DNA from: JBMNFB01 sp050949085
GTDB taxonomy: Bacteria > Bacillota > UBA994 > UBA5500
Length of the DNA stretch: 64,000 bases
NCBI GenBank assembly: GCA_050949085.1
Contig: JBMNFB010000001.1
Span: forward strand, 992,001-1,056,000
Direction: 5' to 3'
Positions 37,803 to 46,190 of the stretch are shown piece after piece. The translations under genes were made by a program, and so were the position numbers. Position 1 is the stretch's first letter. Each line of letters begins with the position of its first letter. Under the pieces are notes generated by a model, which worked only from the letters and a program-made list of their open reading frames with translations, was not told the DNA's origin and did no database searches.

Positions 37803-39905
37803 ATGAGGGGTGTTATCAAGAGATATTTTGAAGATAGAGGCTTCGGCTTCATCGCGGCAGACGGTCATGGGGATGTCTTCTTTCATGTGACTGAGACTAG
37901 CTTCCCACCCAGAGAAGGCTTGAGGGTGGAGTTCTCACTGGCGCCAGCAAGAGACGGCCGACTAAGGGCCAGCCGGGTGCGAGAGGTGGCCGCTAATGAT
38001 AACAACGCTGGCGCGAGTGCTGGCTGGTTTCTGAATCCTTATAATTTCGTGCGTAGCTTGCCTCCAGCTGAGTCTGGCTTCCTCGCCAAGCAGCCACCGG
38101 CATCCCATGCATATTACGAACAAGGCAACCTGACCGGCCAGCTAAACTGCACCCTTACTGCAATCACTCCGGTGTTTATAAGCAGCTCTGAGCCAATACG
38201 CGTGTCTGAAGGCCACCCGACCTATCAGTTCTTCGAGATTGATGGACAGCCTGTAATCCCTGCGAGCAGCTTGCGCGGAATGATACGCAACACGTATGAA
38301 GCAGTAACCAATTCCTGTTATTCAATCCTAGACGAAAGACAGCTCTCGCGGCGAATGACTACCAATGAAGGCAAGGACATGGTACCTGCACGGGTGATTG
38401 AGGGCCCGAACGGCCTTAGGCTGAGCCTGCTTCAGGGACGCGCAGACCCTAACTTCCGCAATTTGCAGCCGGCTGCTTGGGTCCGGCGCTATGACCCACC
38501 TAACAGGCGGCGACCCAGCCGCAGCAGAGTGGACATGAAGGGGCTCCAACATGGAGATGAATGTTGGGGTGTCCTGAAGCCCATGCCGCATGGAAAGAGA
38601 CCATTCTCATTCTGGAATGTAGAGGCACTGTTCACTACCAGGTCAGAAGCCGAACAGCATGCACGACATAGTCCGGCTTTGCGCGGCAACAGAAACGTGA
38701 TTGTTGAGCGGGGTTATCTCTGCATTACGGGCCAAAACATGGAGAACAAGCACGACGGCTGCTTCTTCTTCGGTCAGGAACGCATGGTTCATCTTACTGA
38801 GGAGCTTATGAAGGGTTATGAAACTATAGTGCGTGACTACCTTGACCTTAATGAAACCAAGCTGGCAGCTAAAGGTGATGAGTTACCCGAGCCAAGCAGG
38901 TTCATGCGTAGACCTAACCCAGACAAGTTGAAAGCCGGTGACCTGGTGTACGCAGGTATTGAGAACGGACAGGTCGCCTTCCTGGTTCCGGTTCAGCTAA
39001 GTAGACGTATGTTCCCCAACAGCATCGGCGAACTGATACCGCAACGGCTCCGTTCCTGTAACGAGTATAATCACCTCTGCCCTGCGTGCCGCTTGTTTGG
39101 GTGGGTGAGAGGTGAGACCAGCGAGGGAGACGGGGCGAGGGCTGCTTACGCTGGGCGCGTTGCGTTCTCTTATGGGCGTCTTAAGGATCCGCCTAAAGCT
39201 AAGGACGAAGAACAACATACTTTGGCCGAGCTGTCAAGTCCCAAACCAACCACTACATTTTTCTACCTGAAAACCCAAGACGGTAGTGCACCTTACATAT
39301 CCAAGGAAGATGGCTACCAGGCGGAATCTCAGGAAATACGTGGAAGAAAGTTCTACCGCCACCACTCAGATTTTCGCTGGCAGGAAGGAGAGCCAACCAT
39401 TCGGAACCGAACCATTCGTGACCCAGTGCCCCCCGGCACTGAATTCACCTTCACAATCAGATTTCATAACCTGACCGAGGAAGAGCTAGGTGCTTTGGTC
39501 TGGGCGCTAGAGCTTGAGTGTGGGATGTACCACCGCCTGGGCTTCGGCAAACCGCTAGGTCTAGGTAGTGTACAGATCAAGATAGACCATGCGATCAAGT
39601 ACAATCTGCAGGACCGCTACGCCAGTCTTGAAAATGATGGTGCAGGAGAGCTTGATCTTGACCACTACATCAGTCTGTTCAAACAGAAGATGTCGGACAC
39701 ATACGGCACTGACTTCATGGAACTGGAACCAGTGGTTGATCTCAAGGCAATCCTCAGCGAGCATCCGGATGGCCTGCCAGTTCGCTATCCGGCACCGCCG
39801 AACAACCCCAAGGGGGAGAATTTCCGGTGGTTTATGGAAGCGCAACGTCAGAGAAAAGCCCTATCTCTTGCGCACGAAGACAAGGGGCTGCCGCCGTTGG
39901 GCTAG
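37803..39905 (+). CDS. Cold-shock-domain/RAMP fusion (TIGR03986-like CRISPR protein)
   Basis: About 700 residues. Residues 1-65 are a cold-shock domain: 'GVIKRYFEDRGFGFIAADG' (RNP1, GFGFI) and 'GDVFFHVTET' (RNP2, VFFH). The rest is a double RAMP of the TIGR03986 type: 'PVIPASSLRGMIRNTYEAVTNSCYS', 'YNHLCPACRLFGWVRGE' (zinc or structural Cys) and the closing 'RLGFGKPLGLGSVQIKI' glycine loop. The cold-shock domain binds single-stranded nucleic acid, so it could help hold crRNA or target RNA (inference). AGAGGAG lies five bases before ATG 37803. It is the last gene of the type III operon and is intact. Confidence 0.8.
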   Translation: MRGVIKRYFEDRGFGFIAADGHGDVFFHVTETSFPPREGLRVEFSLAPARDGRLRASRVREVAANDNNAGASAGWFLNPYNFVRSLPPAESGFLAKQPPASHAYYEQGNLTGQLNCTLTAITPVFISSSEPIRVSEGHPTYQFFEIDGQPVIPASSLRGMIRNTYEAVTNSCYSILDERQLSRRMTTNEGKDMVPARVIEGPNGLRLSLLQGRADPNFRNLQPAAWVRRYDPPNRRRPSRSRVDMKGLQHGDECWGVLKPMPHGKRPFSFWNVEALFTTRSEAEQHARHSPALRGNRNVIVERGYLCITGQNMENKHDGCFFFGQERMVHLTEELMKGYETIVRDYLDLNETKLAAKGDELPEPSRFMRRPNPDKLKAGDLVYAGIENGQVAFLVPVQLSRRMFPNSIGELIPQRLRSCNEYNHLCPACRLFGWVRGETSEGDGARAAYAGRVAFSYGRLKDPPKAKDEEQHTLAELSSPKPTTTFFYLKTQDGSAPYISKEDGYQAESQEIRGRKFYRHHSDFRWQEGEPTIRNRTIRDPVPPGTEFTFTIRFHNLTEEELGALVWALELECGMYHRLGFGKPLGLGSVQIKIDHAIKYNLQDRYASLENDGAGELDLDHYISLFKQKMSDTYGTDFMELEPVVDLKAILSEHPDGLPVRYPAPPNNPKGENFRWFMEAQRQRKALSLAHEDKGLPPLG

Positions 39906-39919
39906 AGCGGAGTTGTAGA

Positions 39920-39954
39920 GGTCAAGACTCAGCCTCGAGGGCTGAGTCTTGACC
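39920..39954 (+). terminator. Perfect 15-bp hairpin after the type III operon
   Basis: GGTCAAGACTCAGCC and GGCTGAGTCTTGACC flank a five-base loop. It abuts the solitary CRISPR repeat at 39954 and has no T run, so it may be a processing or pausing structure rather than a simple terminator. Confidence 0.6.
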
Positions 39955-39990
39955 AAGCACTCACGCTTCCCCGCTAGAGGGGACTGAAAC
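39954..39990 (+). repeat. Solitary CRISPR repeat at the right edge of the type III module
   Basis: Differs from the array 1 repeat in four of 37 positions: the first three bases and one A-to-G change in CACACTT. The palindromic core CCCCGCTAGAGGGG and the 3' tag ACTGAAAC are intact. There is no adjacent second repeat. Confidence 0.9.
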
Positions 39991-40088
39991 AACCAACCCA
40001 CCAGCACCAGAAGCAGCGCTCAGCGAAGGATTGCATGAATCTCTTTCCGCGCTGAGGCGCGCTTAAAGCGACTACATGGGCGCCATGA

Positions 40089-40140
40089 ATCGGACACGAA
40101 ACAAGCCCGAGCCGATGCTCGGGCTTGTTTCGTGTCCGAT
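40089..40140 (+). terminator. Bidirectional terminator with 24-bp perfect stem
   Basis: Arms 40089-40112 and 40117-40140 pair perfectly around a four-base CGAT loop. The inner part GCCCGAGC/GCTCGGGC followed by TTGTTT reads as a terminator on both strands. It separates the convergent type III (plus) and type I-B (minus) operons. Confidence 0.85.
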
Positions 40141-40172
40141 AATTCAGTTAGCCTTATCTCTAACTTCTCAAG

Positions 40173-42515
40173 TCATAGCAGCAGTCCTCGCTCGTTGCTA
40201 TAGGGCACATCCACCACTGGCGGCCAACTAGAGCCTTGCACGAGGCCCTGCCGCCTCAGGCGTTGCAGCTGGCCCCACGAGATTGGCACCAGAAGCTCGG
40301 CCGCCGCCAGCGGCTCCCGCTCCTTGCACAGCGCGTATTCGTCCGCCAGGGAGCTGGGCAGGGCTTCTGCTCCGTCAAACAACCTTTCAAACGCACCCTC
40401 CAGGCCGCTCTGCGCCGAAAACGGCCGTAGGGAACGCAAGACGGCGTGCCGAAACTCCTGAGCCGCCTGGTGATACTTCCTCTCCCACTGCTGCAACACC
40501 GGCCCAGCATAGATTGCATCCAGCCAACCGGTTACCTGGCCTTCATCCAGCGGTTGCTCATCGATCTCAGCCAAAACGCTCAGTGCCCCCTGCACCAGCT
40601 CGGGCAGGTAGATCCGCTGACCGTCCGTCGGTTCTGTGAAAACATGCGCGTCTGCTAGCCGCATCCGGCGTCCGCGGTTAACCCGGCCGAAACGCTGCAG
40701 CAGAGCTTCTAGCGGGGCAGGATCGGTGAAGATGGTGTCAAGATCGATGTTCAGACTGACTTCTACGACCTGCGTCGAGATAACCAGCACCGGGCGGCGC
40801 AGCTCGCTGTCTAGCCCGGTAGCTTCTATGATATGCCGCTCTTTAGCCAGGCGGTCTCTGGCCGTAAATCGTCCATGCACCAATACCAACTCGCCCTCAG
40901 GCAGTAATGCCTGCAGCTGCGCATAGGCCTCCTGCGCCCGAGCAACGGTGTTACAGCAGACGAGCACTGATGCCCCCCCCTGATACACCGAGGCAATCTG
41001 CTGCAGGTTAGGTTCGTCCAGCAGGTCACCAGCCAGCAGGCGTACTTGGTGACGCTGGAACCTCTGATAAAGCATCGGCTTAGCGCTGATCTGACGCGGA
41101 TCGCCCAGAGCGGCATGTATGCGCTGCATGACCACGGCAGGCAGCGTTGCTGTCATCACGAAGAAGCGCGCAGCAAACCGCTGGCGCAGGTAGCTGATGA
41201 ACTCGAGAATCATGGCCAGGCGTGAAGGCTCGTAGGCATGTACCTCGTCGAAGACAAAAGCAGCGCCAGCGAAGTCAGCCAGCATAGCCTCGTATCCTTT
41301 CAGTTGATAGGCTGCCCGCAGAATCTGATAAGGGCTAAGCACCTGTACCGGCTGGTGGCGCAGCCGGGCCAGATTACGACCGGCTCGGGCAAGGGCGGCC
41401 GCGTGGGGGCCGACAGAGTCGCTCTCCATCAACCGCCGATAGAGGGCCAGCAGGCTGCGTCCGTGCAGCAGGCCCACCTGGTCTGGCAGAGAGCTCTGCA
41501 ACCGATCATACATGGCGTTCATGCTGGCCTGATAAGGCAGAGTATAGAAAAGCTGGCCAGCCCCATCCTCCGCCTGGCGGCCGGCCCAGAGCAGCGCTGC
41601 CTCGGTCTTGCCGCTACCGGTAGGAGCGGAGAGAATTGCATCTCCGCAGGTCTCGGCTGCCTGCCGCTGATGTTGATAGAGGCCCGCTTTAGACCAGCCC
41701 CATCTACCTAGCAGACCCTGCACGGAAATAGTCAACCCTTGGCGAGGGGACAGCCCGGCTGAGCCGGTGTGGTCCGCCTGCAGCATGAGGCCGCGCAAGA
41801 TGGTTCCGCGCAGAACCCATTCAGAGGCGTCTCCCCTGTCGAGAGCCCGGATCAGCCGCCGATAGGCGCGGAGTCGGCGCCGCATGCTCTGCGCTGCCTG
41901 CTCGGGAGCAAGGCAATAGAGCAACTCCTCCTTCCTAGGATAAGGGGCTGAAAGCGCAACATCAGCTTCAAATCCAAGGGAGGAAATCCAGGCCGGCAGG
42001 TCCTTTAGGAACCAATCGGCCAGGGCTTCTACAGCGGGCGGGCTAAGCTCTCCCACCAGCTGCGTCACCGGGTCGTCGGCCTCTTCAGCATAGACACCAC
42101 CATAGAGCAGGTTGATCTCTGCTGGATCGCGATGGTGTGAGATAATGGCCGCCGTTATGGCCAGATCCTCATCAGCTGACAAGCCGCCAGGTATCCAGTC
42201 GAGGAAAGCCAGCGACAGCACCTCGTGACGGTGTCGCCACAGAGGCCCCTTCCCTCGTACGCTGGCCTGAAACCCTACCGCAGCCTTGCCGAAGTCATGG
42301 AAGAACCCGGCCCAGAAGAGACACCTCCAGAGCGCCGGGAAGCCAGCCAACTGCGCCAACTGCGGCGCTTGCTGACGAGACTGACGGACCTGGCAGAGTA
42401 CGTCCCAGGTATGACTGAGCAAGGATTGGCCCTGCCGCTCTTTCGGGGCAGGGCTCTTAGCCCAGATGTATTCGCAACTACTGGGCCAGGGCGGATGCAT
42501 CATGTCCATCGGCAT
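40173..42515 (-). CDS. cas3: Cas3 helicase-nuclease (type I-B)
   Basis: About 780 residues. The HD nuclease is N-terminal: 'SLLSHTWDVL', 'GFFHDFGKAAVGFQ', 'WRHRHEVLS' and 'IISHHRDPAE' supply the metal ligands. The SF2 helicase follows: 'LSAPTGSGKTEAALLW' (Walker A), 'FVFDEVHAYEPSRL' (DEVH), 'VMTATLPAVV' (motif III), 'VSTQVVEVSLNIDLD' (motif V) and 'LLQRFGRVNRGRR' (motif VI). All catalytic residues are present. Cas3 is recruited by Cascade to unwind and degrade target DNA. The frame overlaps the cas5 end by about 38 bases. Several ATGs lie in the overlap; I give 42515. Last gene of the minus-strand effector operon. Confidence 0.95.
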   Translation of the reverse strand: MPMDMMHPPWPSSCEYIWAKSPAPKERQGQSLLSHTWDVLCQVRQSRQQAPQLAQLAGFPALWRCLFWAGFFHDFGKAAVGFQASVRGKGPLWRHRHEVLSLAFLDWIPGGLSADEDLAITAAIISHHRDPAEINLLYGGVYAEEADDPVTQLVGELSPPAVEALADWFLKDLPAWISSLGFEADVALSAPYPRKEELLYCLAPEQAAQSMRRRLRAYRRLIRALDRGDASEWVLRGTILRGLMLQADHTGSAGLSPRQGLTISVQGLLGRWGWSKAGLYQHQRQAAETCGDAILSAPTGSGKTEAALLWAGRQAEDGAGQLFYTLPYQASMNAMYDRLQSSLPDQVGLLHGRSLLALYRRLMESDSVGPHAAALARAGRNLARLRHQPVQVLSPYQILRAAYQLKGYEAMLADFAGAAFVFDEVHAYEPSRLAMILEFISYLRQRFAARFFVMTATLPAVVMQRIHAALGDPRQISAKPMLYQRFQRHQVRLLAGDLLDEPNLQQIASVYQGGASVLVCCNTVARAQEAYAQLQALLPEGELVLVHGRFTARDRLAKERHIIEATGLDSELRRPVLVISTQVVEVSLNIDLDTIFTDPAPLEALLQRFGRVNRGRRMRLADAHVFTEPTDGQRIYLPELVQGALSVLAEIDEQPLDEGQVTGWLDAIYAGPVLQQWERKYHQAAQEFRHAVLRSLRPFSAQSGLEGAFERLFDGAEALPSSLADEYALCKEREPLAAAELLVPISWGQLQRLRRQGLVQGSSWPPVVDVPYSNERGLLL

Positions 42516-43224
42516 CAATCCAGCTGTGAAAGATCAGGCCCAGATGCTTTCCATCGACGGGCTGGCTGGTGGGGTCAATCCAGAACTGCGGCGGCTGCTC
42601 GCTGCTATGCAACAGTTCACTGGAAAAAACGCGCCTTTTAAGCACCACGTAGCGCTCGAAGGTGGGGAAGCGACCGGCCTGGTAATCCACAAAGCGGCAC
42701 ATGAGCACGGTCACGCCCCGCGTGGTATGTCTGATGAACTCAAACGGCGCCAGTGTATGCTCCAGATAGCAGTCGGCACTGCGCCCTAGCTCCACGGTGC
42801 GCACTTCAGTATAGGCAAACAGATCCTGCGAACGCCCTAGTGCCACCGGATAGCGCGGGCGAAGGAAAGCGCCTTTCCATTCTGGGCGATTTAGGTACAG
42901 CACCAACCGGGGCCGGAAAAGCAGCTCACGGCGGAAAGGGTTGACGCCCCCTTCCTGCACTTTGGGCAGGTCGGTTCCCTGCAGCTTCCCCGACGACTCG
43001 CTGACCACGTGGACGTGCTCTATGTCCTCAAACCGCGTCTGATAGGTAAAGTGATATGCGAATTCCACCCCCTGCGGATCCACCAGCTCACCCAGGGCGC
43101 TGCAGACGTGACCATAGATGGTAGATGGCGGGGGCACCTCATAGGTCGGCTGCACCCCCATCATGAAGTGCGGATAGCGGAATGAGGTTACACTACCCTC
43201 GGCAACCACTTTCAGCACGCGCAT
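42478..43224 (-). CDS. cas5: Cas5 (type I-B, Cas5t-like)
   Basis: About 248 residues. The N-terminal 'VLKVVAEGSVTSFRYPHFMMG' and 'TYEVPPPSTIYGHVCSALGE' are classic Cas5 RAMP features. 'YQTRFEDIEHVHVVSES' and 'RPRYPVALGRSQDLFAY' follow. Cas5 caps the 5' handle of the crRNA in Cascade. GAGGTG lies nine bases before ATG 43224, 13 bases after the cas7 stop; the longer frame to 43287 overlaps cas7 and is rejected. Intact and coupled to cas3. Confidence 0.93.
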   Translation of the reverse strand: MRVLKVVAEGSVTSFRYPHFMMGVQPTYEVPPPSTIYGHVCSALGELVDPQGVEFAYHFTYQTRFEDIEHVHVVSESSGKLQGTDLPKVQEGGVNPFRRELLFRPRLVLYLNRPEWKGAFLRPRYPVALGRSQDLFAYTEVRTVELGRSADCYLEHTLAPFEFIRHTTRGVTVLMCRFVDYQAGRFPTFERYVVLKRRVFSSELLHSSEQPPQFWIDPTSQPVDGKHLGLIFHSWIDADGHDASALAQ

Positions 43225-43237
43225 CCGGCCAGACACC

Positions 43238-44320
43238 TCAGTCAAGCCAGGAAGCGTTCTGCGCGAGTGCCTGCACCAAGTCCCCAATCACTTCGCGCGG
43301 ATGAGCAACAACGATCTTCTCTGCCCATTCCTGCAACTGTCCGCTTTCAGCAAGTGCCGCCTCAAGGCGCTCCCGCTGCTCATCCTGATAGCCCCGCACC
43401 CAGCCGATATAGACCTTGGAAAGAATATCATCCCTGTGAACCTGCAGGGCTTCTGCAAGAGCTGCCAGGTTGACGACAGGCTGCCCCTGTGCGTCTGCCG
43501 AAATGATGTGACCGAAGATGTTGTTGCCACCCCTGGTCACAGCTAGAACCAGAACATCGGGGCTAACGTCGGTGTAATGAATGGTCTGCTTTGCCCCACC
43601 ATCAACTACGGCCATGGCCTGAAGCAGGGCACTGATTCGCTGTACACGCTCGGCATGCGGCAGGCGATAGGCCTTCTGCTCTGGAAGCTCAACCAGCCCT
43701 CTAGCCGTGGCCTCGTCAATCCTTGTCTGGTCGAGATTGAGGAAGCCGCTGCGTTTCTGGTAGCTGAAAGTTCCGGCCTCGCGGAGGTCCAGTGAAACCA
43801 GCCCTTGCAGTGTTGTCCGGTAAAACTGGTGTTCATGCGGAACAGGGTCGCCCTCGTGGCGAGCCATGACACCAAAGTCAGTGGTCAGGCGCACCGGGGC
43901 AATGGAGACCAGGGTGGACACGCGCAGCGGCGAAACCCTGGTAACTGTCTCGCTTGTGGGCGTTTCAACAGCCCGGGCTGCATCCTCCGCTCTAGCTCTG
44001 GCTGCGCTAGCTCTTCCGGAAGGAGCCCGCATATAACCGAGCAGATCGTCATCCCAGTAGCGAATCGGGTTGGCATCGGTGTAGGCAACCTTCTGCTCGC
44101 GAAACACAGGCGCGGCCTGCCATCCCCAGTCACCCTTCTCCAAGGTCTGGCGCAGCCAATAGCGATACGCCTGCGCCGAGACATACGGATATGCTCCTTC
44201 ACGTGTGCGGATATACTTGACTCCAACGCTGTTGTCGGTCATCGCTCCTTCTACCTTGCCCAGGTTGTTAAGAGCAGCGGCAGGCGCATCAATTAGCATC
44301 AAACCAGCGACAAACGACAT
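43238..44320 (-). CDS. cas7: Cas7 of type I-B (Cst2/DevR family)
   Basis: About 360 residues. The start 'MSFVAGLMLIDAPAAALNN' and 'VKYIRTREGAYPYVSAQAYRYWLRQTLE' are typical of the Cst2/DevR group, as is 'PVRLTTDFGVMARHEGDPVPHEHQFYRTTLQG'-like sequence in the middle. Cas7 forms the crRNA-binding backbone of Cascade. Residues about 112-140 form an Ala/Arg/Ser-rich linker ('RASAARARAEDAARAVE') that looks disordered and species-specific. The ATG shares one base with the cas8 stop, indicating translational coupling. Confidence 0.93.
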   Translation of the reverse strand: MSFVAGLMLIDAPAAALNNLGKVEGAMTDNSVGVKYIRTREGAYPYVSAQAYRYWLRQTLEKGDWGWQAAPVFREQKVAYTDANPIRYWDDDLLGYMRAPSGRASAARARAEDAARAVETPTSETVTRVSPLRVSTLVSIAPVRLTTDFGVMARHEGDPVPHEHQFYRTTLQGLVSLDLREAGTFSYQKRSGFLNLDQTRIDEATARGLVELPEQKAYRLPHAERVQRISALLQAMAVVDGGAKQTIHYTDVSPDVLVLAVTRGGNNIFGHIISADAQGQPVVNLAALAEALQVHRDDILSKVYIGWVRGYQDEQRERLEAALAESGQLQEWAEKIVVAHPREVIGDLVQALAQNASWLD

Positions 44321-45789
44321 TAGAGAACCTCCTCCCCGTCTGATACAGTTGACTCATTGTTCACATCTGGCAAGTCGTCTAGATTGGCCTTAATCCACCC
44401 CAGCTGGTAGAGTTGCTCAACTAGTCGGATCAGCAACAGGTCACGCGCCAGGCGCCAATCGGCGTAAGGCAGCTCTTCACCCTCCTCAAAGACGGCAATG
44501 AAAGAATCAAAGGTGATTGCCGGCGGCTGCCCTCTCCGCAGCATGCCAACATTGGCCCTTACCAGAGCGCTACGCAGCGCAGCGTAGTTCCTAGCCATCA
44601 AGAACGAGTTGAAAAAGCGCTTGTCGTTTTCAGCGTGAATGTATTCCGCCAAGACATCACCCAAATCGCGGATGGCATTGATGCGTTCTTGCTTCATAGA
44701 CACCACCTTCCTTAAGAAAAGCTCGGTCAGATTCCAGGAAACCAGATCAGCCTCCGAGCGCAGCGAATAACTGGCCCGTGGGTCGCCCTTAAGACGCGTT
44801 CGCGCTGGCACGCGCAGGAAATAGCGGCGGATGAACTGATTCGCGTTTTCTGGCAATCTGAACAGGTCTTCGTAAACGACATTAAACCGCGGCGTAAAAC
44901 CCTCTTCCTGCCTTCTTGTGCTGGAGATTTCCCAGCCCCTGGCACAGACCTTGTCCCAGGCATTGCGATAAATGGGATTCATGGCAGCCTGTATGAAGTC
45001 GAACACCTCCAGCGGCAGATGGTAGATATGCAGGTCGGCCCCCTGCCCGCTGTTGGTGAAATGGTAGGCCGTTATCGAGAGCAGGTTCCCTTCCTCCACC
45101 TCCTCCTGCCGCAGCCGATCTGCTTGCAGCAGGTTGTCGATGAGCAGCGTCAGTGCTCTGCGCGGTTGCTCTGGGAGCTTCTTCTCGCCACCCTCTCGGG
45201 CTAACTGCACAGCCTCCCGATTTTCTTCCAGGAAAGCCTTGGCGTAGCTGAGTGTAATATCGGGATCACTGGAGTGCACCCCAAGGAGCCGCCCGGCCAC
45301 TTTCGCACAGCCCAGAGGCAAGGCGTGCAGTGCCAGCAGTGCTTCGCCGGAAATCGGCAACCCTGGATTACCTTCGGCATGGAAATTGATTACGCCCACC
45401 CCCGTGGTGAGGGGAACATGCTGCCGATAGGTGCGCCCTGGAGGGAGTTCGTCCTTTAGATCCAGGGAAACAGCTACGGCGGGCTTACCCGTGAACACGC
45501 ATCGCTCATCGGTGATCGGTGTCTCTGGGCGGTAACAGCGCAAGATTTTCTGCGCATACTCCGTTCTCTTCTCGGGCTGCCTATTATAGGCAGCGTTTAG
45601 GAATCCGGCGTTGGGAAAGGCCACTGTCAGAAAGGATTTTAGCGGGTCAACCACGTAGTTCGTTTCCATGTAGTCGGCGACTTGGTCCAGATCAGCCAGT
45701 GTCAGGTCCTTTGGGCTCCGCTTTTCGGCGAACGCCGCTATGGTGGCAATTCCTATATCCACCAAAGGATGACCAGTATAGCTTAGCAG
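44320..45789 (-). CDS. cas8: Cas8 (Cst1/Cas8b1 type), type I-B large subunit
   Basis: About 489 residues. The start of the family reads 'YTGHPLVDIGIATIAAFAEK' and continues 'ADYMETNYVVDPLKSFLTVAFPNAGF'. Then 'RCVFTGKPAV', 'VPLTTGVGVINFHAEGNPGLPISG' and 'ALLALHALPLGCAKVAGRLL' follow, as in Cst1. The subunit recognises the PAM in Cascade. The conserved YTGHP lies upstream of the first TTG/GTG codons (45765/45762), and AGGAGGG sits seven bases before a CTG at 45789. I therefore take CTG as the likely start. It is the first gene of the cas8-cas7-cas5-cas3 operon, divergent from array 1. No cas6 is in the operon. Confidence 0.88.
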   Translation of the reverse strand: MLSYTGHPLVDIGIATIAAFAEKRSPKDLTLADLDQVADYMETNYVVDPLKSFLTVAFPNAGFLNAAYNRQPEKRTEYAQKILRCYRPETPITDERCVFTGKPAVAVSLDLKDELPPGRTYRQHVPLTTGVGVINFHAEGNPGLPISGEALLALHALPLGCAKVAGRLLGVHSSDPDITLSYAKAFLEENREAVQLAREGGEKKLPEQPRRALTLLIDNLLQADRLRQEEVEEGNLLSITAYHFTNSGQGADLHIYHLPLEVFDFIQAAMNPIYRNAWDKVCARGWEISSTRRQEEGFTPRFNVVYEDLFRLPENANQFIRRYFLRVPARTRLKGDPRASYSLRSEADLVSWNLTELFLRKVVSMKQERINAIRDLGDVLAEYIHAENDKRFFNSFLMARNYAALRSALVRANVGMLRRGQPPAITFDSFIAVFEEGEELPYADWRLARDLLLIRLVEQLYQLGWIKANLDDLPDVNNESTVSDGEEVL

Positions 45790-46068
45790 CTCTCATCCCT
45801 CCTCTCTGTTGAGATTAGTCAGCGTGCCATATAGGAATTCTGATGGCAACATCTACCTTAGTACGTAGGTTCGACACTTGACACCGTAATTCCTTCGAAA
45901 GTTTGTGTAAATCTGGCCGAACGCTACTGCCATTGCCTGTGCAGAAGGCACACCCTCGACAGATTTGATGCAAGCGGGAAGGAACATGACGTTAAGCAGC
46001 GAATATTACCAATCGGTGGGGTGCGGATGTGGGGCAGACTAGGCATACAAGACCTTGAAGGGTTGCTT

Positions 46069-46190
46069 TTCGAATAAGCCCCCCCATTTTGTGCAGTTGA
46101 GCCCCATTCGAAAATTCCGGGCGGTCCCGCGAAACAGCGATGCCCACAAAGCCCGATATCATCGGGGTCTTGAGATATCACTTTCGAACG
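46069..46190 (+). promoter_or_regulatory. Leader of CRISPR array 1
   Basis: About 122 bases directly upstream of repeat 1 are clearly related to the array 2 leader. Shared blocks include TTCGAATAAG with a C run, TGCAGTT, ATTCGAAAATTC and a late TTGAGAT. TTCGAAT (46069-46075) and ATTCGAA (46106-46112) form an inverted pair 37 bases apart. The leader should carry the array promoter and integration signals. The rest of the 45790-46068 gap shows no gene; it must hold the divergent cas8 promoter, but I see no clear -35/-10 pair. Confidence 0.75.
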
